Origin: Clostridiales bacterium
GTDB lineage: Bacteria; Bacillota; Clostridia; Christensenellales; Pumilibacteraceae
DNA: 64,000 bases
Assembly: GCA_022508485.1 (NCBI GenBank)
Contig: JAFLVD010000005.1
Location: 26,583-90,582 of the forward strand
Direction: 5' to 3'
The notes under the pieces are model-generated. The model searched no databases. It saw only the letters and a list, made by a program, of their open reading frames with translations, and had not been told where the DNA came from. Every line of letters begins with the position of its first letter. Position 1 is the stretch's first letter. Of the stretch, positions 46,416 to 55,003 are shown in pieces. Position numbers and translations under genes: made by a program.

Positions 46416-48527
46416 ATGTGGAGAAAGATAAGGGAATGGTTTAGCGTATTACTTGCAAAAAAGCCGGGGCGAGTGGTGCTTTTGGTGATTTTGCTGTTAA
46501 ACGTCGCGTTCATTCTTGTTGCGGCGGCTGTAATAAAAGCGCTCTCGCTTACCGGCACCGAGGACATGGGATATTGGCGCGCGGTTTACTATACCGTTAC
46601 GATGATACTTGACGCAGGCTGTATCGATTACGTTGTGCAGGATATCGGCACCGCCGGCGTCGTGCTTGTAATAATCTGTCTTATTGTCATCGTGCTCGGT
46701 ATGATTCTGTTTACCGGCGCGGTAATCGGTTACTTGACCAACTACATTTCGGGCTACATAGAAAACGCCAACACCGGCTCGCACAAGCTGCACCTTGCCG
46801 ACCACACGGTTATACTTAACTGGAACTCGCGCGCGTCCGAGATTGTAAACGACCTTCTTTACAGCGAGCACCGCGAGGTGGTTGTTATTCTCGTTCCCGA
46901 CGGAAAGGAAGCGATAGAGCGCGAGCTTACCGAGCGCATTGCCGACACTATCGCAAAAGAGCAGGCGGACGTCAATGCGCGAGCGCAAAAGTACAAAGGC
47001 GCAAAACGTTTTTCGTATCTTAAAAAGCACAAGTTTAAAAACAACGTAACGTTTATAGTGCGCGAGGGCGATACTTTTTCCACCGTTCAGCTCGCGGATA
47101 TATCGCTCGAACACGCCAAGTCGATTATAATACTCGGAAACGACGAGAATAACGCTACGTGCAAGTACGAGCATAACGTTATGCTTAACGACCGCGAACG
47201 CGGCAATCCGCAGACCGTAAAATCGCTTGTTCAGGTTGCCGGCATTACCGCCGCCGAGCGCAGCGACGACAATCAAAAAATCGTGGTCGAAATAGAGGAC
47301 GACTGGACGAGCGAGCTTGTAAACAAGATTATAGAGCAAAAGCAGGTCGAAGGAAAGTGTAATATCATTCCTGTAAGGGTTAACAACATTCTCGGCAGAC
47401 TTCTTTCGCAGTTTTCGCTTATGCCCGAACTTAACCTTGCGTACAGAGAGCTGTTTTCCAATAAGGGCGCAACCTTCTACGCAAAAAAAGCAAAGGTTAC
47501 GGACGAGGCAAAGTTCACGAGCGCGTATCTGCATACGCACCTTCATTCCATTCCGCTTTCTATCGGAGAGGACCGCGGCGTTATGTACGCATACTACTCG
47601 GCGGAATCGCCGCGCGACGATATGCGGATTAGCGAGGTGCAGGACAGCGGTTACAGAGTAAAGCTTAACAAGGACTACTGGATTGAGCAAAAGAACGTTA
47701 TAATCCTCGGCCATAACAGCAAAATCAAGGATATTATGGAAGGGTTTGACGGCTTCCGCGCCGAATGGAACGATAAGAGCGGCAAGGAAATCATGAACAT
47801 CATGATTATCGACGATAAGGCGCACCTTGAAAAAATGGACTACTACAAGGCGTACCCGTACGTTACGAAAACGGTCGAGGCCGATCTCTACGATAACCAT
47901 GTTATTTGCGACACGATAGAAAAATTTATCGACGGCAACGATACCGATACGAGCGTGCTTATCCTTTCGGACGACACCGTTCCGAGCGAGTATATCGACT
48001 CGGCGGCAATCGCAAACCTTATCTACGTAAGCGATATTATTCACCGCAAAAAGGAAGCCGATCCGGCGTTTGACGTCGGTCAGATAGACGTCATTGTCGA
48101 GATAATCAATCCCAAGCACTACGACATAGTAAAAAGTTACAGCGTAAATAACGTCGTTATAAGCAACCGCTACATAAGCAAAATGATAACCCAGCTCGGC
48201 GAAAAGGACGTGCTTTACAACTTCTACAACGACATTCTGTCCTACGACAGCGAGGGCGTTACCAAGTACGAAAGCAAAGAGATTTACGCGAAAAAGGTAA
48301 GTAGGTACTTTGAGGAAATCCCTGCGCCGTGTACCGCCACCCAGCTTATTCGCGCGGTGTACGACGCTACTTCGGGACCTGACGTTCCTGCCGAGGAAAA
48401 GAACCATACGCTCGTGCTCGGCTACGTTAAAAAGGGCGGAGAGCTTGTCCTGTTTTCGGGCAACCAAAACAAGATTCGCGTCGCGCTTACCGATACCGAT
48501 AAGCTCATAGTTTACAGCAATCACTGA
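46416..48527 (+). CDS. CASTOR/POLLUX-like ion channel with two cytoplasmic nucleotide-binding-type domains
   Basis: The protein has 703 residues. Two hydrophobic helices (about residues 18-42 and 80-110) flank a pore-like segment (MGYWRAVYYTVTMILDAGC). A long cytoplasmic part contains two RCK/TrkA-N-like Rossmann regions, beginning HLADHTVILNWNSRASEIVN and KNVIILGHNSKIKDIMEGF. The LNWNSRASEIV motif is typical of CASTOR/POLLUX/DMI1-related putative channels. It probably conducts K+ or another cation across the cell membrane under control of a ligand. It stands alone between the Mrp and HD genes. Confidence 0.85.
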   Translation: MWRKIREWFSVLLAKKPGRVVLLVILLLNVAFILVAAAVIKALSLTGTEDMGYWRAVYYTVTMILDAGCIDYVVQDIGTAGVVLVIICLIVIVLGMILFTGAVIGYLTNYISGYIENANTGSHKLHLADHTVILNWNSRASEIVNDLLYSEHREVVVILVPDGKEAIERELTERIADTIAKEQADVNARAQKYKGAKRFSYLKKHKFKNNVTFIVREGDTFSTVQLADISLEHAKSIIILGNDENNATCKYEHNVMLNDRERGNPQTVKSLVQVAGITAAERSDDNQKIVVEIEDDWTSELVNKIIEQKQVEGKCNIIPVRVNNILGRLLSQFSLMPELNLAYRELFSNKGATFYAKKAKVTDEAKFTSAYLHTHLHSIPLSIGEDRGVMYAYYSAESPRDDMRISEVQDSGYRVKLNKDYWIEQKNVIILGHNSKIKDIMEGFDGFRAEWNDKSGKEIMNIMIIDDKAHLEKMDYYKAYPYVTKTVEADLYDNHVICDTIEKFIDGNDTDTSVLILSDDTVPSEYIDSAAIANLIYVSDIIHRKKEADPAFDVGQIDVIVEIINPKHYDIVKSYSVNNVVISNRYISKMITQLGEKDVLYNFYNDILSYDSEGVTKYESKEIYAKKVSRYFEEIPAPCTATQLIRAVYDATSGPDVPAEEKNHTLVLGYVKKGGELVLFSGNQNKIRVALTDTDKLIVYSNH

Positions 48528-48580
48528 TAATAGGCGCGGATTGTTTATCCGTATGCCCAAATGAAATCTAAGGAGATAAT

Positions 48581-49147
48581 ATGAATTCGGACGCAATACT
48601 TCTTCACAAGGCCATCGAATTTGCCGCGGTCAAACACCGCAACCAAACGAGAAAAAGCACCGTTACGCCGTACATAGTTCACCCGATAGAGGTCATGCTG
48701 TTCCTTCAAGAAATAGGCTGCTCGGCGGAAGTGATTGCGGCAGGAGTGCTGCACGATACGCTTGAGGACACCGAAACGACGCTCGAAGAGCTTAAAGAAA
48801 ACTTCGGCGAAAAGGTGGCGATGCTCGTCGCTTCCGAGTCGGAGGATAAAAGCAAGTCGTGGCAAGAGCGCAAGCAGACGACAATCGACCATTTAAAAAC
48901 CGCAAGCGTCGACACTGTTACGGTTTGCCTTGCCGACAAGCTGAGCAACATGCAAAGCATGGTTTACGACTACGCTTTAATCGGGGACGAGCTGTGGAAG
49001 CGCTTTAAAGCCGATAAAGAGCACGTTAGGTGGTATTACCGCGGAATAATAGAATCGACAAAACGCGTCGATTGTCCGCTCAGAAAACGGCTTATAGACT
49101 GCTATATCGAGCTGTTCGGCGACGACGATATTAAAGGCTGCCTTTAA
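48581..49147 (+). CDS. HD-domain hydrolase, MESH1/SpoT-like
   Basis: The protein has 188 residues. The HD metal site is formed by His in AVKHRNQTRKS and VHPIEVM, the HD pair in GVLHDTLED, and Asp in LADKLSNM. This is the hydrolase domain of the RelA/SpoT family without the synthetase, so it may degrade (p)ppGpp or related nucleotides; substrate assignment is inference. AAGGAG precedes the ATG. Confidence 0.88.
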   Translation: MNSDAILLHKAIEFAAVKHRNQTRKSTVTPYIVHPIEVMLFLQEIGCSAEVIAAGVLHDTLEDTETTLEELKENFGEKVAMLVASESEDKSKSWQERKQTTIDHLKTASVDTVTVCLADKLSNMQSMVYDYALIGDELWKRFKADKEHVRWYYRGIIESTKRVDCPLRKRLIDCYIELFGDDDIKGCL

Positions 49148-49198
49148 TAATATCTGGCACGATTATATTAACGTATAAAACTCGCAAAATAAAAAAGT

Positions 49199-49229
49199 TC
49201 CGGCGTCAATCGACGTCGGATTTTATTTT
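49199..49229. terminator. Hairpin between convergent genes
   Basis: TCCGGCGTC pairs with GACGTCGGA (one G-U pair), followed by TTTTATTTT on the plus strand. It overlaps the last codons of the glycosylase gene, so it probably serves the HD gene. Confidence 0.5.
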
Positions 49230-49727
49230 GAGGACGGAATACGCTTCGACGAGCGCGTCGAATTTAGTTGCGCAGTTAAGCGGACTCGGCGACGGTAGGG
49301 CGACGGCGTTTGATATAATCCGATTATTGTAATCGGCGTTGTATTTTTTGAGAAGTTCCGCCGCCTTTTTGCCCGTCGTAAAAACGCGAGTAATGCGCGG
49401 ATAGTCGAATAACAGCTTTACTATGTCGTTGTACTTAACGTTTTTAATCGAGCTGTCCGATGAACCGATTATATCGCAGCTCTCTATTACGTCCCAAAGC
49501 GCAATGCCGTAATATTTTGCGAGAAATTTCTTGTCGTTTACAGTTTGGGAAAAGGGCACGCCGAAAACGCTCGAAAGCACGCGCCAAAATCTGTTTTGCG
49601 GATGCGCGTAGTAAAACTTTGCTTCCGCCGACTTGACGGACAGCATAGAACCAAGCACCAGCGTGTGGCTTTGTGTATCCACAAGCGGCGGAACGGTGTT
49701 ATGCGTTGCATGTCTGAAATCGGGCAT
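49206..49727 (-). CDS. Uracil-DNA glycosylase superfamily protein, Mug/hypoxanthine-DNA glycosylase type
   Basis: The protein has 173 residues. The N-terminal LVLGSMLSVKSAEAKFYYAH and NRFWRVLS blocks and the C-terminal LPSPSPLN motif match the small G/U-mismatch and deoxyinosine glycosylases, which remove damaged bases during repair. GAGGAAAA precedes the ATG at 49727. Its upstream side faces the integrated element: before integration this gene and tRNA-Lys were neighbours across a terminator. Confidence 0.87.
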   Translation of the reverse strand: MPDFRHATHNTVPPLVDTQSHTLVLGSMLSVKSAEAKFYYAHPQNRFWRVLSSVFGVPFSQTVNDKKFLAKYYGIALWDVIESCDIIGSSDSSIKNVKYNDIVKLLFDYPRITRVFTTGKKAAELLKKYNADYNNRIISNAVALPSPSPLNCATKFDALVEAYSVLKIKSDVD

Positions 49728-49790
49728 TTTTCCTCGTTAACGGTATGCGATAGAATGGGTTAAGAGTGAATAGTTAAGAGTTAAGAAGTA

Positions 49791-49825
49791 AAAATCGGCA
49801 ATCACGACGTGATTACCGATTTTTT
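49791..49825. terminator. Terminator of the tRNA-Lys gene, separated from it by the element
   Basis: AAAATCGGCAATCACG and CGTGATTACCGATTTT form a nearly perfect stem, with A and T runs on the two sides. It directly abuts the 23-bp copy of the tRNA 3' end at 49824, so it probably ended tRNA-Lys transcripts before the insertion. Confidence 0.75.
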
Positions 49826-49846
49826 GGTACACCCTCGGAGACTCGA
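49824..49846. repeat. Left attachment repeat (copy of tRNA-Lys 3' end)
   Basis: TTGGTACACCCTCGGAGACT followed by CGA is identical to 63946-63968. It covers the CCA end, the acceptor 3' strand and part of the T-arm of tRNA-Lys. Confidence 0.88.
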
Positions 49847-49993
49847 GCGATTTTTTCAAAATCGCCCACTTCGCGGCGTAGCCGCTCGCGCGTTCGCTAA
49901 AAACAGCGCACTGCGCTGTTTTATTAACGCTCACGCCCCCTTGGAGTTCGCCTTTCCTCGGAAAGCTAAAACCCGTTCTTGCGAACGGGTTTT
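49847..49993. repeat. Cluster of four hairpins beside the left attachment site
   Basis: Palindromes lie at 49847-49865 (GCGATTTT/AAAATCGC), 49873-49885 (GCGGC/GCCGC), 49900-49922 (AAAACAGCGCA/TGCGCTGTTTT) and 49968-49993 (AAAACCCGTTC/GAACGGGTTTT). The last overlaps the 3' end of the recombinase gene and could act as its terminator. There is no protein-coding gene between the repeat and that end. Confidence 0.7.
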
Positions 49994-51453
49994 GGTACAG
50001 TGAGCGATTTAAAACCCGAATTTTTGGCGGCCTCTATTTCTGAAAAGTACACTGTTTTTGTTCCGCCTTTAAAGTTTAGTGTTATATCGAATCTATCGTC
50101 ATACAGGTAAATTGCGTTAACAAACCCGTCAATTAGCCTCTGTTTTCCTTCTGTCGTGCTCACGTCGAGGTCTCTGAACTGCTCCAAACCGTATAGGATC
50201 TGGTCTTTTGTGAGGAACGGCTTTTTGATTTGCTCTTGCAAAATGGCTATCTCGATTTCTTTCTTTTTCTTTTCAAGCTGATTAAGTCTGTCTTTTGTAG
50301 TGTCGGTGATGATGCCTTGTTCGATTGCACTCATAAGATTTTCAATGCGCTTTTCAATGTCGGCAAGCTGTCCTTTCAGGTGGGGTATTCTCGGATTTTC
50401 TTCACCTTGCAATCTGAAAGCAGTTTCCGCAAGATAATTCAACAACTCGTCATTTTGTAGAATTTCCATAGCGTTTTTAACTACTAAATCTTCTATCCAT
50501 TCTTTACGCACCGGTTTCTTATCGCAGATATGTACCTTTTTGGTGTTAGCGCACTTGTAGTAACGGTAAACCTTTGAAGTGCCCATACCGCTTTCGCCGA
50601 TCATGTGCGCTTTGCATTTGCCACAGAATAGTTTTAGCGTAAGCAAATAATCTTCGTCGGCTTTGTGCCTTGCCGGAGCTTTCTTATTGGTTTCCAAACG
50701 CCGTTGCACCTTCTCGAATAGCTCATCAGATATAAGCCTGGGAATACTGTTCGGGACTACAACCTCTCGGAATTTAAGCTCACCCAAATAACGACGGTTG
50801 GACAACATTCTTTGAACTGCCATTATGTTAATTTTGCCGCCACGATAGGAGAGGATCTTTTTTTCGTCAAGATAATCGACGATGTTCTTTACTGTTTTGC
50901 CGTCTGCATACATGGTAAATATTTCCACAAGGATAGGGGCATAGGTTTCGTGCGGCTCAAATCTTCTTTCCGCATTGAGTTTGTACCCAAACGTGACTTG
51001 TCCGCCATTGTTTATACCTTTTAATGCGTTTTCGGTCATGCCGCGCACAACCTTTTCGGCAAGCTCAGCTGAATAATATTCTGCCATTCCTTCCAAAACC
51101 GATTCAAGGAGTATTCCTTCCGAGCCTTCGGCTATCGTTTCCTTTGCGGACACAACCTTAACTCCATTTTTGCGGAGAAGGGCTTTATAGTGTGCGCTGT
51201 CATAACGGTTGCGCGAAAAGCGGTCTAACTTCCAAACGATGATACAGTCAAAAGCGTGTTTATAGCTGTCCTTTATCATTTTCTGAAATTCGGGACGGTG
51301 GTCTGTCTTTGCGGAAAGTGCACGGTCTATATATGTTTTTATAACATCAATTCCTGCGTGTTCGGCAAACTCCATACATTCACGAAGCTGACCTTCAATG
51401 CTTTCTTCTCTTTGGTTATCCGAACTGTATCTTGCGTAAATTACTGCTCTCAT
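49966..51453 (-). CDS. Large serine recombinase (element integrase)
   Basis: The protein has 495 residues. The catalytic domain begins VIYARYSSDNQREES with S10 as the predicted nucleophile and Arg residues in WKLDRFSRNRYD. The recombinase domain (about 165-270), a zinc ribbon (CGKCKAHM...CANTKKVHIC, about 290-325) and a coiled coil (about 365-425) follow. It should integrate and excise the element by double-strand exchange. It overlaps the XRE gene by 4 bases. Large serine recombinases usually use short attachment cores, so the 23-bp tRNA repeat is notable; a second or earlier integrase cannot be excluded. Confidence 0.93.
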   Translation of the reverse strand: MRAVIYARYSSDNQREESIEGQLRECMEFAEHAGIDVIKTYIDRALSAKTDHRPEFQKMIKDSYKHAFDCIIVWKLDRFSRNRYDSAHYKALLRKNGVKVVSAKETIAEGSEGILLESVLEGMAEYYSAELAEKVVRGMTENALKGINNGGQVTFGYKLNAERRFEPHETYAPILVEIFTMYADGKTVKNIVDYLDEKKILSYRGGKINIMAVQRMLSNRRYLGELKFREVVVPNSIPRLISDELFEKVQRRLETNKKAPARHKADEDYLLTLKLFCGKCKAHMIGESGMGTSKVYRYYKCANTKKVHICDKKPVRKEWIEDLVVKNAMEILQNDELLNYLAETAFRLQGEENPRIPHLKGQLADIEKRIENLMSAIEQGIITDTTKDRLNQLEKKKKEIEIAILQEQIKKPFLTKDQILYGLEQFRDLDVSTTEGKQRLIDGFVNAIYLYDDRFDITLNFKGGTKTVYFSEIEAAKNSGFKSLTVPKPVRKNGF

Positions 51454-51821
51454 TTATTTTGTTCCTCCATAATACGTAAAAGTGTTTCCTTTAACTGCGC
51501 GTTCGCAGGGGAAGCGGGATCGAAACACATTTCGATTAGCTCGTGTATTTGTCCTTGGTTTTTCCATACTTTCGGTTGGAAGTTATACAGTTTTCCTTGT
51601 GGATTATCTGTCCTACCGAAAAGATAATCAAGAGATATATCAAAAAAATCAGCGTACTGCATAAGCACTCCATAAGGCGGGAATGATTGACCGCTTTCAT
51701 AGCGGAATATAGCTGTTTGCTCGACTTGATCTAAACAGGTAGCTAGTTTTGCTTGTGATAACTTTATCCCTTCTCTCAATTCTTTCATTCTTTGAGCTAC
51801 AATGGTTGTTTTTTCTTTCAT
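51450..51821 (-). CDS. XRE-family transcriptional regulator
   Basis: The start is set at the ATG at 51821, because GAGG lies 4 bases before it; an in-frame start 57 bases further upstream is less likely. The protein has 123 residues. The helix-turn-helix region is near residues 10-60 (AKLATCLDQVEQTAIFRYES) and the C-terminal part has DISLDYLFGRTDN. It is cotranscribed with the recombinase (ATGA overlap) and divergent from the GyrI-like gene, so it probably represses the integrase promoter and perhaps the divergent one. Confidence 0.92.
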   Translation of the reverse strand: MKEKTTIVAQRMKELREGIKLSQAKLATCLDQVEQTAIFRYESGQSFPPYGVLMQYADFFDISLDYLFGRTDNPQGKLYNFQPKVWKNQGQIHELIEMCFDPASPANAQLKETLLRIMEEQNK

Positions 51822-51849
51822 GGATAACCTCATATATAAAATCGTATTA

Positions 51850-51878
51850 TATATATCACAAAAATAGATTAAAGTCAA
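51850..51878 (-). promoter_or_regulatory. Promoter of the XRE-recombinase pair
   Basis: On the minus strand TTGACT (51873-51878), a 17-nt spacer and TATATA (51850-51855) precede the XRE gene. The AT-rich run around the -10 has alternating TA that could include an operator. Confidence 0.6.
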
Positions 51879-51904
51879 GGCGTTTTTATTAATAATCGTA
51901 ATGC

Positions 51905-51933
51905 TTGAAAAAATCTATTGGGTGTGGTATAAT
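51905..51933 (+). promoter_or_regulatory. Promoter of the cargo genes
   Basis: TTGAAA (51905-51910), a 17-nt spacer and a perfect TATAAT (51928-51933) stand 26 bases before the GyrI-like start. It is divergent from the XRE promoter 27 bases away. Confidence 0.75.
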
Positions 51934-51958
51934 GACCACATTATAGATGAGGTTCATT

Positions 51959-52591
51959 ATGGCTTTTGATTATAAAAAAGAATACAAAGAATTTTACATG
52001 CCTGAAAGCAAACCATCTATTGTAACCATCCCAAAAATGAATTACATAGCGGTGCGCGGCATAGGGAACCCCAACGATGAAAATGGCGAGTATAAAAATT
52101 CGATCGGGCTCTTGTACGCAATAGCCTTTACAATCAAAATGAGTTATAAAGGCTCGCATAAAATCAACGGTTATTTTGAATATGTCGTTCCGCCGCTTGA
52201 GGGTTTTTGGTGGCAAGAAGGTTCGAATACAATCAACTACGCAAATAAAGACGAGTTTAACTTTATATCGCTTATACGTTTGCCCGATTTCGTTACTAAA
52301 GCTGATTTCGATTGGGCAATACAAGAAGCGACAAACAAAAAGAAAGCAGACTTTTCAAAGGTGGAGTTTTTAACCCATGACGAAGGCGTTTGCGTTCAGT
52401 GTATGCATATCGGTTCTTACGATGACGAGCCGAAAACGGTTGCGCTTATGCACGATTATATGGCGGCAAACGGCTATGAGTTGGACATAAACGAAAACCG
52501 TTATCATCACGAAATATATTTGAGCGATCCACGCAAATGTGCCGTTGAAAAGTTGAAAACGGTTGTAAGACACCCAATAAAGAGAACATAA
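51959..52591 (+). CDS. GyrI-like small-molecule-binding domain protein
   Basis: The start at the ATG at 51959 is preferred because ATGAGG lies 7 bases before it; a start at 51947 would place that motif inside the gene. The protein has 210 residues and matches the GyrI-like/effector-binding domain (IPKMNYIAVRGIGNPNDENG, MHIGSYDDEPKTVALMHDY). Such proteins bind or hydrolyse small toxic compounds, or serve as ligand domains of regulators. No DNA-binding part is present. It is followed without a gap by a GNAT acetyltransferase. Confidence 0.87.
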   Translation: MAFDYKKEYKEFYMPESKPSIVTIPKMNYIAVRGIGNPNDENGEYKNSIGLLYAIAFTIKMSYKGSHKINGYFEYVVPPLEGFWWQEGSNTINYANKDEFNFISLIRLPDFVTKADFDWAIQEATNKKKADFSKVEFLTHDEGVCVQCMHIGSYDDEPKTVALMHDYMAANGYELDINENRYHHEIYLSDPRKCAVEKLKTVVRHPIKRT

Positions 52592-53035
52592 ATGATAACA
52601 TTACGGAATTTTACTAATTCAGATATTCGGCAAATACAACAATGTCAATATAGCAACATGTCGCAGGCGGAATTGCAGGCGGTAATTGAAACTTGGAATA
52701 AAAAGCAATATAAAGAAAACTATTTTGAAATGTACGCTATTGAAGAAAACGGTAGCATAATCGGACAGGCCTCGCTTTATGGACGGTCTAAGCACATTGT
52801 TAGTTGCGGATTGGAATTATATGCTGCTTACCGTGAAAAAGGACATGGTACTTCCGCTTATCGTGAATTGCTTTCGCTTGCAAAAACTAAAGGCTTTACG
52901 ATAGCAGTTGCTCAGGTTGACGTAGATAACGCAGCAAGCATTGCTATACATAAGAAAATGGGTTTTGAAGCAGAAGATTACACCTATATAAACAAAAAAG
53001 GCAACCCGATTTTTTATTATATTAAATCTTTGTAA
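52592..53035 (+). CDS. GNAT-family N-acetyltransferase
   Basis: The protein has 147 residues. The acetyl-CoA-binding motif is LELYAAYREKGHGTSAYREL and the late motif is NAASIAIHKKMGFEAED. The ATG follows the stop codon of the GyrI-like gene directly, so the two are coupled. The substrate is unknown; in this cassette it may modify an antibiotic or a small toxic amine. Confidence 0.88.
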   Translation: MITLRNFTNSDIRQIQQCQYSNMSQAELQAVIETWNKKQYKENYFEMYAIEENGSIIGQASLYGRSKHIVSCGLELYAAYREKGHGTSAYRELLSLAKTKGFTIAVAQVDVDNAASIAIHKKMGFEAEDYTYINKKGNPIFYYIKSL

Positions 53036-53046
53036 AGTAACATCTA

Positions 53047-53808
53047 ATGAACGACTGGTTTACGATTGACAAAATAGACGAAACGACCTATATCATAAGC
53101 GAGTACCGCCATTGGGAAGAAACGCATTGCTACCTACTAATAGGGAGCGAGCGTTGCCTTTTAATTGATACGGGACTCGGTATTTGCAATATCGACGAGC
53201 AGGTGCGCAAGCTGACCGATAAGCCCGTAACCGCCGTTGCAACTCATATCCATTGGGATCATATCGGAGGGCACAAGTATTTTTCCGACTTCTATGCTCA
53301 TAAAGCCGAACTCGCTTGGCTGAACGGCAAATTTCCGTTATCTATTCAAACTGTCCGCGATATGGTAATAGACCGTTGTGATTTACCCGAAGGCTTTAAT
53401 GTCGGCGATTATGAGTTATTTCAAGGAACACCGACAAAAGTGTTGAACGGCGGCGAGATTATTGATTTAGGCGATAGAAAAATCAAAGTTATACATACCG
53501 CAGGGCATTCGCCGGGACACATTTGTTTTTGGGAACAAGAACGCAGTTACTTATTCACGGGCGACTTGATTTATAAGGATACATTGTTTGCTTACTATCC
53601 GTCCACCGATCCAAAAGCATATTTGCAATCGCTTGAAACAGTTGCCGCTTTATCGTCAAAACGATTATTCCCCGCACATCATTCGTTAGATATTCAACCT
53701 GAAATTGCAATCAGAATGAGAGATGCTTTCCGTGAGCTGAAAGCACAAGGCAAACTACATCACGGTGCAGGAACATTTAATTACGGCGATTGGTCAGTTC
53801 GGCTATGA
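53047..53808 (+). CDS. Metallo-beta-lactamase-fold hydrolase
   Basis: The protein has 253 residues. The zinc-binding motif HIHWDH (residues 67-72), a later His in TAGHSPGHICF, an Asp in FTGDLIYKD and a His near PAHHSLDI are all present. Enzymes of this fold hydrolyse thioesters, lactones or beta-lactams. Nothing marks it as a true beta-lactamase: it has no signal peptide. The gene begins 11 bases after the GNAT gene with a weak ribosome-binding site. Confidence 0.9.
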   Translation: MNDWFTIDKIDETTYIISEYRHWEETHCYLLIGSERCLLIDTGLGICNIDEQVRKLTDKPVTAVATHIHWDHIGGHKYFSDFYAHKAELAWLNGKFPLSIQTVRDMVIDRCDLPEGFNVGDYELFQGTPTKVLNGGEIIDLGDRKIKVIHTAGHSPGHICFWEQERSYLFTGDLIYKDTLFAYYPSTDPKAYLQSLETVAALSSKRLFPAHHSLDIQPEIAIRMRDAFRELKAQGKLHHGAGTFNYGDWSVRL

Positions 53809-53851
53809 TTCGACAATAGTGAATTTTATTTCAATTCAACGGAGACAATAT

Positions 53852-54286
53852 ATGGTTAAAATGGCAACAACAACAGAGTTACATGCTGCGGCTGAATTGG
53901 CAGCTTGCCTGTGGAGTGTTTCCAAGGAAGCTTTGTTAGATGAACTTACAAACGCAACAAACAGCACTGGAACGGTTATATTTTTAAAGTATTCGGACGG
54001 TGTTGCAGTAGGTTTTGCGCAGTGTAACTTGCGACACGACTATGTGGAAGGTACCGACAGCTCTCCCGTAGGATACTTGGAAGGTATTTTCGTAAAGGAA
54101 GAATACCGCAAAAGAGGCTACGCGCGGGAATTGCTTTCCGCGTGTGAGCAGTGGGCAAAAGAGCAAGGTTGTAGCGAATTTGCCAGCGATTGTGAGTTAG
54201 ATAACAGCGAAAGCCTTTCGTTTCACCTCAAAACAGGTTTTACGGAAGCAAACAGAATAATTTGTTTCAAAAAAACTCTAATGTAA
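53852..54286 (+). CDS. Aminoglycoside 6'-N-acetyltransferase-like protein
   Basis: The start is the ATG at 53852, with GGAGA 6 bases before it; an upstream in-frame start at 53765 lies inside the previous gene. The protein has 144 residues. GYLEGIFVKEEYRKRGYARE and FASDCELDNSESLSFHL are close to the core of AAC(6')-I enzymes, including the family-typical YVEGTDSSPVGYLEG context. It may acetylate the 6'-amino group of aminoglycosides and so confer resistance. Activity cannot be shown from sequence. Confidence 0.85.
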   Translation: MVKMATTTELHAAAELAACLWSVSKEALLDELTNATNSTGTVIFLKYSDGVAVGFAQCNLRHDYVEGTDSSPVGYLEGIFVKEEYRKRGYARELLSACEQWAKEQGCSEFASDCELDNSESLSFHLKTGFTEANRIICFKKTLM

Positions 54287-54315
54287 CGATAAAAATCACT
54301 CTAAAGGCAATCTCT

Positions 54316-54969
54316 ATGAATAAAGAATGGGCGGAACTTAATAAAACTTTGCAAAGTCAACTTAAAAAAGAAAACACATTTGTTGACGGAATTCAAACGG
54401 TTTTAGATTTACGGCAAAAAATGTTTGATGTGCTGTGCGCGTTTAAGACGGAATTGACGAGAGAACAGTTTAATTGTTGCCCTTATTCAAATGCGGAAGG
54501 CTATCACAGCAAAACGATTGCCTATTCGATATGGCATATTTTTCGTATCGAGGACATTGTCGCCCATACGCTTATCGATCACAGTGAACAAATACTGATG
54601 ACCGATAATTATATTGAACGCATAAACACTCCTATCATAACAACGGGTAACGAACTTGTCGGTAAACAAATAATAAAATTTTCAGAAGCGCTGAATATAG
54701 ACGAACTGTATCAATACATAACAGCAGTTATGAATAGCACGAATAAGATAATAAGCAATCTTTCGTTCGCGGATTTAAAGCGCAAAATATCTAACGACGA
54801 TAAGCAACATTTGCAACAGTTAAATGTTGTAAGCACTGACGCAAAAGCCTATTGGCTTATCGACTATTGGTGCGGAAAAGATTTTAGAGGACTTATTCAA
54901 ATGCCGTTAACCCGTCACTGGATAATGCATATCGAAGCGAGTTTGCGCATTAGAAACAGAATTAAGTGA
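54316..54969 (+). CDS. DinB-like four-helix protein
   Basis: The start at the ATG at 54316 (30 bases after the AAC(6') gene) is preferred over an upstream in-frame ATG at 54262 that overlaps it. The protein has 217 residues, mostly helical. HSKTIAYSIWHIFRIEDIVA and MPLTRHWIMHIEASLRI hold His residues at spacings like the DinB metal-binding family, some members of which are small-molecule thiol transferases. The assignment is at the family level only. It belongs to the same cargo run. Confidence 0.6.
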   Translation: MNKEWAELNKTLQSQLKKENTFVDGIQTVLDLRQKMFDVLCAFKTELTREQFNCCPYSNAEGYHSKTIAYSIWHIFRIEDIVAHTLIDHSEQILMTDNYIERINTPIITTGNELVGKQIIKFSEALNIDELYQYITAVMNSTNKIISNLSFADLKRKISNDDKQHLQQLNVVSTDAKAYWLIDYWCGKDFRGLIQMPLTRHWIMHIEASLRIRNRIK

Positions 54970-55003
54970 TTAATATAATTTTAACGGAGGAAAATTTAAC
55001 AAA

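Noticed and set aside
46497..48596. Minus-strand open frame of 699 codons
   Set aside because: It is the shadow of the CASTOR/POLLUX-like channel gene, with low-complexity composition and no recognisable domain.
49755..49790. Repeated GTTAAGA units as a possible CRISPR or iteron array
   Set aside because: There are only three short imperfect copies without spacers or constant spacing. It looks like simple sequence drift next to the terminator.
49987..50003. Second oriT-like sequence TTTGGTACAGTGAGCG at the end of the recombinase gene
   Set aside because: It shares TTGGTA-AGTGAG with the oriT core, but it lacks the downstream arm of the inverted repeat and lies inside coding sequence. Chance or shared palindromic context is more likely.
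53047..53808. True beta-lactamase
   Set aside because: The metallo-beta-lactamase fold is clear, but there is no signal peptide and no class B specific residues that I can identify. A general hydrolase is safer.
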